14,010 nucleotides of DNA, taken from NCBI GenBank assembly GCA_002308615.1, contig DBWC01000071.1:323-14332 (forward strand). The letters run 5' to 3'. The DNA is from Clostridiales bacterium UBA1248 (GTDB taxonomy: Bacteria; Bacillota; Clostridia; Oscillospirales; CAG-272). Made by a program: the position numbers and the translations under genes. Below the pieces are notes generated by a model, which saw only the letters and a list, made by a program, of their open reading frames with translations, did no database searches and had not been told where the DNA came from. How positions within the stretch are numbered: position 1 is the stretch's first letter; every line of letters starts with the position of its first letter. Shown here one piece after another: positions 13,249-14,010 of this stretch.

Positions 13249-13971
13249 GTGCTGTTTTTTCTGATACGTCACGGGGATCCGATTTACGATCCCGATTCTC
13301 TTACGCCGCTCGGTCACCGTCAGGCGGAGGCGCTTGCCAAGCGGCTCGCGTTGTACGGTTTAGACGAGGTGTATACGTCCACATCAAACCGCGCCATGCT
13401 TACGGCGAAGCCGACCTGCGAGCTTTTGAAGCTTGAAGCCAAGCCGCTTGATTTTGCAAACGAGATGTATACGTGGGCGGATCTGACCGTCGAGCGAGAA
13501 GACGGCGTTGCCGGCATTACGTGGCTTTTTTACAACAGAAGGACTGCGGCGCTGTTCAACAGCAGGGAAATACGCGATTTAGGCGACCGCTGGTACGATC
13601 ATCCCGCCCTCGCCTCGCATAATTATAAAAAGGGCATAGACCGCATATATAACGCGTCTGACGAGTTTTTTGCCGGGCTCGGATACGAGCATGAGCGTTA
13701 TACCGGCAGATACAAGATCACAGAGCCGAATAAAAAGCGCGTCGCGCTGTTTGCGCATCAGGGCTTCGGTCTTGCGTTTTTAAGCTGTCTGCTTGACATA
13801 CCTTATCCGATGTTCTGCACGCATTTTGACATCAGTCCCACCGGCATGACGGTCATAGAATTTCAACATATCGGCGAGTACGCTTTGCCCAAGGTACTCA
13901 CGCACTCGTCCGACTCTCATCTGTACCGTGAAGGCCTGCCAACGGTATATAACGGCGGCCCGCGTTTCTGA
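13249..13971 (+). CDS. Histidine phosphatase family protein (phosphoglycerate mutase-like)
   Basis: The 240-residue protein has the branch signature FLIRHGD (4-10), whose H8 is the phospho-accepting histidine. R48 in SNRAMLTA is the second pocket residue, and LFAHQGFG (167-174) supplies H170. This is the layout of the broad phosphatase branch (CobC/GpmB-like); the region at 80-160 has family-typical length but no feature that gives the substrate. It is cytoplasmic with no signal peptide. The start is GTG at 13249, because AAAGGAG lies 8 bases upstream and the promoter TATAAT at 13212 lies inside any longer version. It is transcribed alone, divergently from the polymerase. I see no clear terminator in the 39 bases left before the window ends. 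Confidence 0.9.
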   Translation: MLFFLIRHGDPIYDPDSLTPLGHRQAEALAKRLALYGLDEVYTSTSNRAMLTAKPTCELLKLEAKPLDFANEMYTWADLTVEREDGVAGITWLFYNRRTAALFNSREIRDLGDRWYDHPALASHNYKKGIDRIYNASDEFFAGLGYEHERYTGRYKITEPNKKRVALFAHQGFGLAFLSCLLDIPYPMFCTHFDISPTGMTVIEFQHIGEYALPKVLTHSSDSHLYREGLPTVYNGGPRF

Positions 13972-14010
13972 CTCCGCGCAAACGACCGAAAACGGCGGCG
14001 GTTTTAAACC

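Noticed and set aside
13980..14010. Terminator after the histidine phosphatase
   Set aside because: Only a 3-4 bp stem (CCG/CGG) with mismatches can be drawn before the window ends; the full structure, if any, lies outside.
1..14010. tRNA, rRNA, CRISPR array, insertion sequence, integrase or attachment site
   Set aside because: I looked for cloverleaf ends, regularly spaced direct repeats, transposase motifs and terminal inverted repeats and saw none.

Overview
The window looks like chromosomal DNA of an anaerobic Firmicute of the class Clostridia, probably an uncultured gut or rumen relative. The signs are strong Shine-Dalgarno sites, sigma-A-type promoters, a c-di-GMP-I riboswitch in its clostridial form, a YolD-like protein, a Y-family polymerase of the clostridial type, and the mix of families. 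The exact taxon is inference. I see no tRNA, rRNA, CRISPR array, transposase or phage gene.

Left part (1-1327, minus strand): the 5' end of thrH, which runs off the left edge, and a cytoplasmic GH43-family glycosidase. Each has its own near-consensus promoter.

Centre-left (1418-4399, plus strand): a promoter, a c-di-GMP-I riboswitch with an intrinsic terminator, and one large membrane diguanylate cyclase. The enzyme has an extracellular sensor, HAMP, PAS, two tandem copies of a PAS-like module, and GGDEF. It makes the signal that its own leader RNA senses, and it lacks the usual RxxD inhibitory site. A 12-bp inverted repeat at 4365-4399 terminates transcription from both sides.

Main block (12983 down to 4415, minus strand): ten tightly packed genes read in one direction. 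In order they are a Y-family translesion polymerase, a cyclase-family hydrolase, a YolD-like protein, a P-loop NTPase/kinase, two GNAT acetyltransferases, mnmA, a lipoprotein tyrosine phosphatase, a secreted protein with two Ig-like repeats, and a SASA-type acetylesterase. From the YolD-like gene onward, neighbours overlap or lie at most 14 bases apart, so these eight are very probably one operon. The polymerase and hydrolase may join it by read-through or form a separate unit, because there is a weak terminator and a possible promoter at 10800-10851. The operon mixes DNA damage tolerance, tRNA modification and exported enzymes.

Right part (12984-13971): a divergent promoter region with a TATAAT promoter on each strand, a palindrome just downstream of the polymerase promoter and a terminator-like hairpin in the middle. 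A histidine-phosphatase-family gene with a GTG start follows on the plus strand.

Most of the window is ordinary housekeeping and accessory content. The best candidate for something special is the riboswitch-controlled cyclase without an I-site. The long mixed operon and the uncharacterised P-loop/GNAT trio come next.
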